Part shown: positions 30,474-35,976 of the stretch, piece by piece
Position numbering within the stretch: position 1 is the stretch's first letter
How the letters are laid out: each line of letters starts with the position of its first letter
DNA from: Roseobacter sp. MH60115
GTDB taxonomy: Bacteria > Pseudomonadota > Alphaproteobacteria > Rhodobacterales > Rhodobacteraceae
Reading direction: 5' to 3'
Assembly (NCBI RefSeq): GCF_015644665.1
Contig: NZ_JADOBQ010000003.1
Coordinates: 310,001 to 374,000 of the forward strand
DNA length: 64,000 nt
The notes under the pieces: model-generated
The model's input: the letters and a program-made list of their open reading frames with translations, nothing else
Database searches by the model: none
Told to the model about the DNA's origin: nothing
Translations under genes and position numbers: made by a program

Positions 30474-30977
30474 TTACTCCCCTTGCTTGGAATCCAGGAA
30501 GACCAGCGGATCGAAATCATCCGGCAATTCATCAAGCCAGGCTTCGGTCTTGGCCGCTTCCTCCGCCTCGTAGGTCTCGGGCTTCCAGATCTGGAAGGTG
30601 TCACCGGCGGCGATGAAAAACGCCTCGCCGTCCAGATCGATCTTGTTGCGCAGCTTGGCAGGCAGCACCAGACGCCCGGTTTCATCGACGGACGTTGGGA
30701 AAGACTGCCCGTGAAACAGACGCTGGAGCATCTTGCGCTCCATCGCACCGCGCGGCAGCGCATCTATCTTTTCGTCCACCTCGTTGATGGCCTCGATCGT
30801 GTAGCATTCCAGGTAATTGCGGCGATGATCACCGTAGACAATAACCAGCTCAGGTGCATCGCCCGAGGCCCAGTTGGGATCAGCGGCCTCGATCACACGG
30901 CGAAAAGAGGCTGGGATAGAGACCCGCCCCTTGGTGTCGACCTTGTGATGGCTTTCGCCTCTGAACCTGCGGCTCAC
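30474..30977 (-). CDS. mraZ: Transcriptional regulator MraZ
   Basis: A 167-residue protein with two AbrB/SpoVT-type DNA-binding repeats (DTKGRVSIPASFRRVIE at about 15-31 and DETGRLVLPAKLRNKI at about 97-112). MraZ forms a ring-shaped multimer and in E. coli represses the dcw operon by binding TGGGN repeats. It starts with GTG at 30977; AAGG lies a few bases upstream. As first gene of the cluster it is preceded by a long leader with candidate MraZ boxes. Confidence 0.95.
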   Translation of the reverse strand: MSRRFRGESHHKVDTKGRVSIPASFRRVIEAADPNWASGDAPELVIVYGDHRRNYLECYTIEAINEVDEKIDALPRGAMERKMLQRLFHGQSFPTSVDETGRLVLPAKLRNKIDLDGEAFFIAAGDTFQIWKPETYEAEEAAKTEAWLDELPDDFDPLVFLDSKQGE

Positions 30978-31042
30978 TGCCTTATCCCAATCTTTGACGT
31001 CACTTTAAGATTGACGCCTATCCCCCTGCCGTGAAATGGAAA

Positions 31043-31078
31043 CGGCGGGTCGATCTGCTGCCACTGATCAACCCGCCG
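31043..31078 (-). terminator. Terminator-like hairpin inside the mraZ leader
   Basis: CGGCGGGT and ACCCGCCG form an eight-pair stem, continued after one mismatch by GATC/GATC, with a ten-base loop. In the transcribed sense it is followed by TTTCCATTTC. Since mraZ starts at 30977, full termination would silence the cluster, so partial termination (attenuation) with release of a leader RNA is likely. Confidence 0.6.
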
Positions 31079-31265
31079 CCCTCGTCCCGCATCTGCGGGG
31101 AAGTCCAGCTGCGCGCGCCACCTGGGGGGATGTCTGCTCGCTCGCGCGCCGGATCTCTTTGGTCGGATGAAAGCGAGGTGCCTGTATGAAACCTGCTAGA
31201 GTTTTGTTTGCGTGGGGTCGTTTGTTGCCCCGGGCTCGTTCTCATCTGATGCATAAGGGATACAG

Positions 31266-31290
31266 TGGGAAACTATGGGTTGGCAAGGGA
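31266..31290 (+). promoter_or_regulatory. Candidate MraZ boxes (TGGGA, TGGGT, AGGGA at 10-base period)
   Basis: Three pentamers TGGGA (31266-31270), TGGGT (31276-31280) and AGGGA (31286-31290) are each separated by five bases, as described for MraZ operators. They read on the plus strand, opposite to mraZ, just downstream of the candidate -10 box at 31312-31317. The match of spacing is exact; the last unit deviates in its first base. Confidence 0.5.
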
Positions 31291-31311
31291 TTTTTAGTTA
31301 CCAAACTCCTA

Positions 31312-31317
31312 ATTATA
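31312..31317 (-). promoter_or_regulatory. Candidate -10 box of the mraZ leader
   Basis: The minus strand reads CCCCTATAATTAGG here, a perfect TATAAT. No clear TTGACA lies 16-18 bases upstream; the preceding CCCC and the CTATAATT form resemble heat-shock sigma factor -10 boxes, which would fit the RpoH control known for UpsM. Confidence 0.4.
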
Positions 31318-31578
31318 GGGGAGTAGGTTAAGACTATTGCTGTGATTTGCTTGAGTATTGCCCCGAAAGTCGCATAAATTGTGACAACATGGTTTGCGCA
31401 TACAATATATAGACAATACAGATTGGCCTGTTTTGTCCCGCGATTTCCCAGAAAAACTTGAGGCTTGAGAACACACCATCAAGTGTTCCCCTTTTGTACA
31501 CATATTCGCGGAGAAAACCAGCCAGCTTTGCAACGAATCAAACGGGAATCTGCGGGATTTACCGTTTTAACGCGGCCT

Positions 31579-31615
31579 TCCCATCTAAACCGCGTTTAGT
31601 CCCATCAATTCCCAT
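31579..31615 (-). promoter_or_regulatory. Three ATGGGA repeats flanking a CTAAAC-CGC-GTTTAG palindrome
   Basis: On the minus strand ATGGGA occurs at 31610-31615, 31600-31605 and 31579-31584, spaced 10 and 21 bases. Between the last two is a perfect inverted repeat with six-base arms (31585-31599). The site lies about 600 bases upstream of mraZ and about 90 bases upstream of the divergent membrane protein gene, so either gene could be the target. Confidence 0.4.
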
Positions 31616-31705
31616 CCCTAAAATTTAACCAGAATTTTCTTTGTATATGGATGTCGGGCGCCCGTGACGGTAATCCGCCATGGCACCTAAAGAGAAATTT
31701 TGCGC

Positions 31706-32476
31706 GTGAACATTCCCATCGGTATCCTCAGTCGTTCATTTCAGCTTATCTTTGCACAGCCGCATAGAACCCTATTCGTGATCGCACCGGGTGCTGTTCT
31801 TTACCTCTTTGCCGCCGCCTTGCTGTTCATGAGCGTGGACCAGGCCGCCGGGCCAGAGGCATCCAATGCTATCAAGAGCTATCCGATGCTTGCCGCTGCT
31901 GTGGTTGTTACCTGCCTGGCCTGGATGAGTTTTGCGATCCTGTGGCATCGCCACGCGCTGTTGGAAGGCGACCAGCGGGCAAAGGTCATGCGGCCCGGTG
32001 CCGATGTCTACGGCCAATACTTCAAATCTACGCTGGTCATCTTCCTCATCATGTTTGTTCTGGTGCTGGGCGGGGGCATTGCAACCGGGATCGCAGCGCT
32101 TGTCGTTAATGTGGCTGCCGGTCCGATGATCGGCGGCTTTGCGAGCATCGGTCTGCTTATTGCATTTTTCACAGGTCTTTCATGGGTTTTGCTGCGGATC
32201 AGCCTGATCCTGCCCGCCGCAGCCACCGGTCATGATATGGGGTATCAGCACAGCTGGGACGCGACGCGGCCTGTCGCGCGCGATATCTTCTGGACCGCCG
32301 TGCTGCTGGCAATCATCAATACGGTGCTGCAACAATTGGCCATCGGGCTGGCGGGCGCCCTGCCCGCCTACACGTTGATTTTCGACATCGCGTTGGCGGC
32401 GATACAAGGATTGGTCTACGTGAGCGTGCTCAGCACGCTCTACGGCCACCTGATACAGGGCCGCTCCCTGAGCTAG
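31706..32476 (+). CDS. Multi-pass membrane protein of unknown function
   Basis: About 256 residues with six hydrophobic segments (about 24-42, 60-80, 107-135, 140-165, 190-210 and 215-240). I recognise no catalytic motif. The start may be GTG 31706 or TTG 31700; AAAGAGA lies upstream of both. It is divergent from mraZ across the long leader region and its stop codon overlaps that of the convergent apbC gene. The initial segment NIPIGILSRSFQLIFAQPHRT resembles small glycerophosphoryl/YciC-like membrane proteins, but this is not firm. Confidence 0.7.
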   Translation: MNIPIGILSRSFQLIFAQPHRTLFVIAPGAVLYLFAAALLFMSVDQAAGPEASNAIKSYPMLAAAVVVTCLAWMSFAILWHRHALLEGDQRAKVMRPGADVYGQYFKSTLVIFLIMFVLVLGGGIATGIAALVVNVAAGPMIGGFASIGLLIAFFTGLSWVLLRISLILPAAATGHDMGYQHSWDATRPVARDIFWTAVLLAIINTVLQQLAIGLAGALPAYTLIFDIALAAIQGLVYVSVLSTLYGHLIQGRSLS

Positions 32477-33552
32477 GCCATACCGCCCTGAATGAGACCC
32501 TGCGCGATGCGCCCGTAGGCCTCGGCCATGGGGCCATCCCCGGCAGCGACCGGCGTACCACCGTCGCCCGCAAGGCGCGTGTCCAGATCAATCGGCAGCG
32601 CCCCCAGAAGCGGAACGCCCAGTTTCTTCGCCTCTGCGGCCACCCCGCCCTGGCCAAATATCTGGTGTTCGGACCCGCAATCGGGGCAGACGAACATCGA
32701 CATGTTCTCAATCAGCCCCAGCACCGGCGTCTTCAGCGTGTCGAACATGTCGAGCGCCTTGCGGGCATCTATAAGGGCCACATCCTGCGGGGTGGAGACG
32801 ACAATGGCCCCCGTGAGCTCAGATTTGGTGCAAAGCGTCAGCTGCACATCCCCAGTGCCCGGCGGCAAATCGACGAGCAGGATGTCCAACTCCCCCCACT
32901 CCACCTGCCCCAGCATCTGCTGCAGCGCGCCCATGAGCATGGGCCCGCGCCAGACCACCGCCTTGCCCTCCTCCAGCATGAAGCCGATGGACATCAGCGT
33001 GACCCCATGGGCGTGCAGCGGGATGATCGTCTTGCCGTCGGGCGACGCGGGGCGCTTGTTCACCCCCATCATGCGCGGCTGAGAGGGACCGTATATATCA
33101 GCGTCGAGCAGCCCCACCTTGCGGCCCGCCCGCGCCAATGCCACGGCGAGGTTCGAGGACACGGTGGATTTGCCCACCCCGCCCTTGCCGGAGCCGATGG
33201 CGAGAATGCGTTTCACCCCACTTGGCTTGGTCGGTCCTGCCTGCGGTTTCGGGTGCCCGCCGATCTTGAGGCTGGGCGGCGCGGGCTTTTTCTCCGCGGG
33301 GCCGTGTGCGGTCAGCGCGACCGAGGCTGTCTCAACGCCCGGCAGCTCCCGCACGATCTTCTCGGCGGCATCGCGAAGCGGCCCCATCTGGCGCGCGACC
33401 TCCGGGCTGGGCGCTTCGATCACGAATTTCACGGTATCGCCGTCAATGGTCAGGGCACGAATCAAATCATGTTCAATGAGGCTCTTGCCATCCGGTAACG
33501 CCACACGCGCCAGCGCTGCCTCAATTTCGGCCTTCGTTACAGACATGCTCAA
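32473..33552 (-). CDS. apbC: Iron-sulfur cluster carrier protein ApbC (Mrp/NBP35 P-loop ATPase)
   Basis: A 359-residue protein. An N-terminal DUF59/MIP18-like domain (about residues 6-85) is joined by a proline-rich linker to the ATPase domain with the deviant Walker A SGKGGVGKST at 121-130. The paired cysteines FVCPDCGSEH that bind the bridging Fe-S cluster are present. It loads or transfers Fe-S clusters to apo-proteins in the cytoplasm. It is divergent from the DUF1127 gene across 217 bases that hold the control sites of both. Confidence 0.94.
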   Translation of the reverse strand: MSMSVTKAEIEAALARVALPDGKSLIEHDLIRALTIDGDTVKFVIEAPSPEVARQMGPLRDAAEKIVRELPGVETASVALTAHGPAEKKPAPPSLKIGGHPKPQAGPTKPSGVKRILAIGSGKGGVGKSTVSSNLAVALARAGRKVGLLDADIYGPSQPRMMGVNKRPASPDGKTIIPLHAHGVTLMSIGFMLEEGKAVVWRGPMLMGALQQMLGQVEWGELDILLVDLPPGTGDVQLTLCTKSELTGAIVVSTPQDVALIDARKALDMFDTLKTPVLGLIENMSMFVCPDCGSEHQIFGQGGVAAEAKKLGVPLLGALPIDLDTRLAGDGGTPVAAGDGPMAEAYGRIAQGLIQGGMA

Positions 33553-33669
33553 TTTCTCCTCATATGCGCCGTTTTGGTAAGCGCCTGTTTCCGCTAACAG
33601 TATTTAGGGTTGATAACTGCTTAACCCTATAGCAACACGCATAAATTTACGCTAGGTCGCCCATGCATT

Positions 33670-33684
33670 TGCTGCATAGCAGCA
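33670..33684. promoter_or_regulatory. Inverted repeat TGCTGC-ATA-GCAGCA upstream of the DUF1127 gene
   Basis: Perfect six-base arms with a three-base spacer. The core CTGC-N3-GCAG fits the operator reported for PhaR-type regulators of polyhydroxybutyrate metabolism. It lies 100 bases before the ccaF1-like start and 118 bases before apbC on the other side. Confidence 0.4.
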
Positions 33685-33699
33685 TTGTTTAGCTGTCTA

Positions 33700-33728
33700 T
33701 TGTGCAACCGCAGCATAAGCATAAATAT
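33700..33728 (+). promoter_or_regulatory. Candidate promoter of the DUF1127/CcsR transcript with overlapping operator
   Basis: TTGTGC (33700-33705) and TAAATA (33722-33727) are spaced by 16 bases. The -35 part is embedded in TTGTGCA-ACC-GCAGCA (33700-33715), whose reverse complement matches a site in front of pyc. In Rhodobacter the homologous operon is driven by RpoHI/RpoHII; whether that is true here cannot be read off with certainty. Confidence 0.4.
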
Positions 33729-33769
33729 GGGTCACAACAGAACGACGAACGAAAGATGAGGCACAGCAA

Positions 33770-34006
33770 ATGGCCTACTACACACAAACGAATTCCGCAT
33801 CCACCAGCCTGATCGAACGGGCGCTGGCTGTAACCGCAAACCTGCTTCAGGCTGCCGCGCAGCGCTATGCGACATATCGCGTGTACCGCGAGACGTACAA
33901 TGAGCTGGCACAGCTGAACGACCGCGACCTGAACGATCTGGGCCTGTCCCGGTCGATGATCCGCGGCCTGGCACTGGAAGCAGCAGAAAAATACGCAGGT
34001 AAGTGA
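33770..34006 (+). CDS. DUF1127 small protein, CcaF1-like
   Basis: A 78-residue protein whose second half is a DUF1127 domain (YRETYNELAQLNDRDLNDLGLSRSMI, about residues 43-68) with an arginine-bearing helix after an alanine-rich first half. In Rhodobacter sphaeroides the DUF1127 protein CcaF1 is co-transcribed with the CcsR sRNAs, binds RNA and affects their maturation. Here too the gene is followed within 15 bases by CUCCUCCC stem-loops. ATGAGG eight bases before the ATG is the likely ribosome binding site. No terminator separates it from the hairpins, so a joint transcript is expected. Confidence 0.9.
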   Translation: MAYYTQTNSASTSLIERALAVTANLLQAAAQRYATYRVYRETYNELAQLNDRDLNDLGLSRSMIRGLALEAAEKYAGK

Positions 34007-34020
34007 ACCTGTTTACAGAT

Positions 34021-34050
34021 CAGACATTCGTCTCCTCCCTAGAGTGTCTG
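34021..34050 (+). ncRNA. CcsR-like sRNA hairpin 1
   Basis: Arms CAGACATTC (34021-34029) and GAGTGTCTG (34042-34050) give nine pairs including one G-U. The 12-base loop holds CTCCTCCC at 34032-34039. It is preceded by CAGATCAGAC, which recurs in front of hairpin 4. Confidence 0.85.
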
Positions 34051-34059
34051 TAACATGCA

Positions 34060-34088
34060 ACGGCATTCATCCTCCTCCCGGATGTCGT
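34060..34088 (+). ncRNA. CcsR-like sRNA hairpin 2
   Basis: Arms ACGGCATTC (34060-34068) and GGATGTCGT (34080-34088) form nine pairs with two G-U pairs; the 11-base loop is ATCCTCCTCCC. A 24-base stretch here (34061-34084) is identical to hairpin 5. Confidence 0.85.
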
Positions 34089-34101
34089 CGCCCTTACAAA
34101 A

Positions 34102-34117
34102 GCGCATGAAAATGCGC
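34102..34117 (+). other. Spacer hairpin with GAAA tetraloop
   Basis: GCGCAT-GAAA-ATGCGC is a perfect six-pair stem closed by a GNRA tetraloop. It sits between the first and second pair of CUCCUCCC hairpins and is followed by CTCTCCCTCC and GCCC-GTC-GGGC, possibly the remnant of a decayed unit. It lacks the CUCCUCCC loop itself. Confidence 0.6.
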
Positions 34118-34162
34118 GCCTCTCCCTCCGGCCCGTCGGGCAGCCGGGACAGGTTACCAGAT

Positions 34163-34195
34163 CAGACGCGCCTTTCCTCCTCCCTGGGGCGTCTG
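34163..34195 (+). ncRNA. CcsR-like sRNA hairpin 3 (second pair, first member)
   Basis: Arms CAGACGC (34163-34169) and GCGTCTG (34189-34195), extended after a G-G mismatch by CC/GG. The loop holds CCTCCTCCC at 34176-34184. Sequence and flanks match hairpin 1 at a distance of 142 bases, so this pair is a duplicate of the first. Confidence 0.85.
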
Positions 34196-34203
34196 TGACC
34201 AGG

Positions 34204-34236
34204 CAGCGGCATTCATCCTCCTCCCGGATGCCGCTG
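34204..34236 (+). ncRNA. CcsR-like sRNA hairpin 4 (second pair, second member)
   Basis: Arms CAGCGGCATTC (34204-34214) and GGATGCCGCTG (34226-34236) form eleven pairs with one G-U, the strongest stem of the set before the terminator. The loop is ATCCTCCTCCC. Compared with hairpin 2 the outer stem has changed on both sides while pairing is kept. Confidence 0.87.
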
Positions 34237-34272
34237 TCCCTAACACCCAAGCCGAGATGGCTTGTTGTCATA

Positions 34273-34310
34273 CGCTGCAGGGGCTTTCCTCCTCCCTAGT
34301 CGCTGCAGCG
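34273..34310 (+). ncRNA. CcsR-like sRNA hairpin 5 (third pair, first member)
   Basis: Arms CGCTGCAG (34273-34280) and CTGCAGCG (34303-34310) are perfect; after a G-G mismatch GGCT/AGTC continue the stem. The loop carries CTCCTCCC at 34289-34296. Confidence 0.85.
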
Positions 34311-34319
34311 GACAAAGAA

Positions 34320-34351
34320 GGCGGCTCCCTCCTCCCGGGCGCCGCCTTTTT
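34320..34351 (+). terminator. CcsR-like hairpin 6 acting as Rho-independent terminator
   Basis: Arms GGCGGC (34320-34325) and GCCGCC (34341-34346) with inner CCC/GGG enclose a loop with CTCCTCCC at 34329-34336 (partly in the inner stem). TTTTT follows directly (34347-34351). The unit therefore combines the anti-Shine-Dalgarno motif with the transcript end of the whole DUF1127-sRNA operon. Confidence 0.88.
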
Positions 34352-34569
34352 CCTTTTCAGGCCCCAGCTGCAATCCTTTGACCGGGGCAAGGACCACTAG
34401 CCGAAAATAGCTCAAAGTCTCGCGATTGAAGTGGCTGGACCCCTGTTCTGGTAACCTTGCGCCACCGGGACCATCCAGCGCGGTCCTGCCCTTGACGCCA
34501 AACCTCAAGAACGTAGAGACAACGACGGCCTCTTCAGTTACAGCGAAGTACTTTGGCACCAGGACCGTT

Positions 34570-35499
34570 TCATGTGTCGGTTTCTGCCATTTCTGCAGCT
34601 TCCCAACCTACCAGCTTGGGAAATGGCGTCACAACGTCGTCTGAGTAAAATGGCAAATTGTCGAACCAACCGTTCGCGCTTGCCGTTGCCAGCGCTTGAA
34701 AGATCGTTTCCACATTGAGTTTTCGCCGAATTGATACCTGCAGGGAGTTATTCCCTCCATATGGCGAACTCATGGTCAGCGCGCTGGCGGGGTGCGAACT
34801 TGTAGCCAAAGTGTGCAGAAACCGGAGTTCCTGCGCTGACAGAGTATTGTCGTCTAAGTTCGTCAAAGAGGCGCAGTGTTGGAAACCTTCTATTGCGAGT
34901 TGAGCCACGGCTTCCAGGTCCGAACGGTTGAACCGGATATTCTCGCTAAACTTTTCTTCGGTGTCTGAAGATGAAAACGTGACTGCGATACGTGCGCCAT
35001 TTGGCCGTGTGCTCGCATAACACATTCCCTTGGTCCCGACATTGTGCTCTTCCCTGTCATCCCAAAACTCTCTTACAAGCGGAGATGACGTACTCAGATC
35101 GCAAAACAGAAAACTGGCATTTCCGGACTTTGCTTCCAGAAAGACCGGATCGACGAATTGATATGACTTCTCCTCGTGTCGCCGAAGCCAATTTTGCCCG
35201 TATGACGTACACATGCGCGATGAAAAATTTGCGGATCGTCCCTGCTCGACAACAAACAGAGAAAAGTGCTGGAATCCCGAGTTGGTCGCAGCCTGCCATA
35301 GAAGCTGCGAAAGCTCAGTAAGGTTGTCACACACACTGATCGAGTTGGCCAGTTCCTCCATGTCATCCGTGCGAAACTGGATGGCATCAGACCCTTCGAT
35401 GATGTGCGAAATCCTTTTCAGCCCCTCCATAACTTGGGCTGATCGCTGTGCGCCACTACCGATGGCTTCTTCCAGAACTGCTCTTACCCAGTGCGACAT
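34570..35499 (-). CDS. Orphan LuxR-type regulator with autoinducer-binding domain and degenerate HTH
   Basis: A 309-residue protein. After a 55-residue extension comes an autoinducer-binding-like domain (about 58-200, with SGFQHFSLFVV, YQFVDPVFLEA). The C-terminal part (219-280) aligns with the LuxR helix-turn-helix: LSAQELRFLHTLATS at its start and RRKLNVETIFQALATASANGW at its end, but the recognition helix region is atypical (SSPYGGNNSLQVSI). No luxI is nearby. Base composition is more AT-rich than the neighbours. It could respond to acyl-homoserine lactones or other ligands, or act without DNA binding. Confidence 0.65.
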   Translation of the reverse strand: MSHWVRAVLEEAIGSGAQRSAQVMEGLKRISHIIEGSDAIQFRTDDMEELANSISVCDNLTELSQLLWQAATNSGFQHFSLFVVEQGRSANFSSRMCTSYGQNWLRRHEEKSYQFVDPVFLEAKSGNASFLFCDLSTSSPLVREFWDDREEHNVGTKGMCYASTRPNGARIAVTFSSSDTEEKFSENIRFNRSDLEAVAQLAIEGFQHCASLTNLDDNTLSAQELRFLHTLATSSHPASALTMSSPYGGNNSLQVSIRRKLNVETIFQALATASANGWFDNLPFYSDDVVTPFPKLVGWEAAEMAETDT

Positions 35500-35976
35500 G
35501 TGCTCTTTCCAGCTGCCTTCACCTTGGTATCGATAGTTCTGGTTAATATAGGCTAAATCTTGCCGATAATTTTTGACTTTTTTTCTGTATGTTAGCAGGA
35601 TTCAAGAAACCATCCGCAACGCATCGGCAGATTACCGCTAATTCTAAGGAGTATTGTTGAGTGTCACCAAAAGCTCCGGTTTCGATCCAGAAATAAAAAG
35701 CGCGCATTGTCGCGGCTTGGTTGGCCGAAGTTGGTTTCTATCTTCTCTCATATGGTCGAAAATAATGCGAGAAGCTACTCGCCATTTATGGCTAGGGACC
35801 AAAAAACGCGCAGTGAAGTTACTCATATTGAGAGTAGCAAGCTGACCTGAGCGATCTTCGGAGCTAGCAGCAACACAGATCAGACACTCTTGCTATTCAC
35901 TTTGTTTACAGAAGCGTCTGTTTGCGTCACCGGAATCCAAAACAGCTTGGTTACAGCAGGACCCGGACAGCGTTTG
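35500..35976. other. AT-rich gap between the luxR-type gene and uvrD
   Basis: About 480 bases with only short open frames of no recognisable family (the longest 63 codons at 35654-35845). It is more AT-rich than its surroundings and includes the run TTTTTGACTTTTTTTCTG near 35570. It holds the regulator's promoter and perhaps remnants of inserted DNA. I see no repeat or RNA gene. Confidence 0.4.

Larger units (their letters stand above)
31034..31305 (-). ncRNA. Candidate UpsM-like leader sRNA upstream of mraZ
   Basis: The mraZ leader is long and ends internally in a strong hairpin with a U-rich tail about 60 bases before the mraZ start. A second small hairpin (CCCGC AGAT GCGGG, 31087-31100) precedes it in the transcript. 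A TATAAT box at 31312-31317 would start the RNA near 31305, giving about 270 nt. In Rhodobacter sphaeroides the dcw cluster is preceded by such a leader yielding the stress-related sRNA UpsM. Primary sequence homology was not tested; the call rests on position and architecture. Confidence 0.5.
34021..34351 (+). repeat. CcsR/cuckoo RNA array: six CUCCUCCC stem-loops
   Basis: Six stem-loops each present CTCCTCCC in the loop, at 34032, 34072, 34177, 34218, 34289 and 34329. They come in three pairs: 1+2, 4+5 and 6+7, with a diverged spacer hairpin between the first two pairs. Arms differ in sequence but keep pairing, which shows selection on structure, while the loop is invariant. The motif is complementary to Shine-Dalgarno sequences. 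The last unit carries the terminator. Confidence 0.9.

Noticed and set aside
31309-31533. Small minus-strand frame in the mraZ upstream region
   Set aside because: It overlaps the candidate promoter, is Ser/Cys-rich and has no recognisable domain.
34021-34351. Repeats considered as a CRISPR array
   Set aside because: Repeated units are short loop motifs within different stems, spacing is irregular, and no cas genes are near; the hairpin logic fits CcsR/cuckoo RNAs.
34296-34559. An 87-codon minus-strand frame between the sRNA array and the luxR-type gene
   Set aside because: It runs through the terminator hairpin of the array, has no family and no good ribosome binding site.
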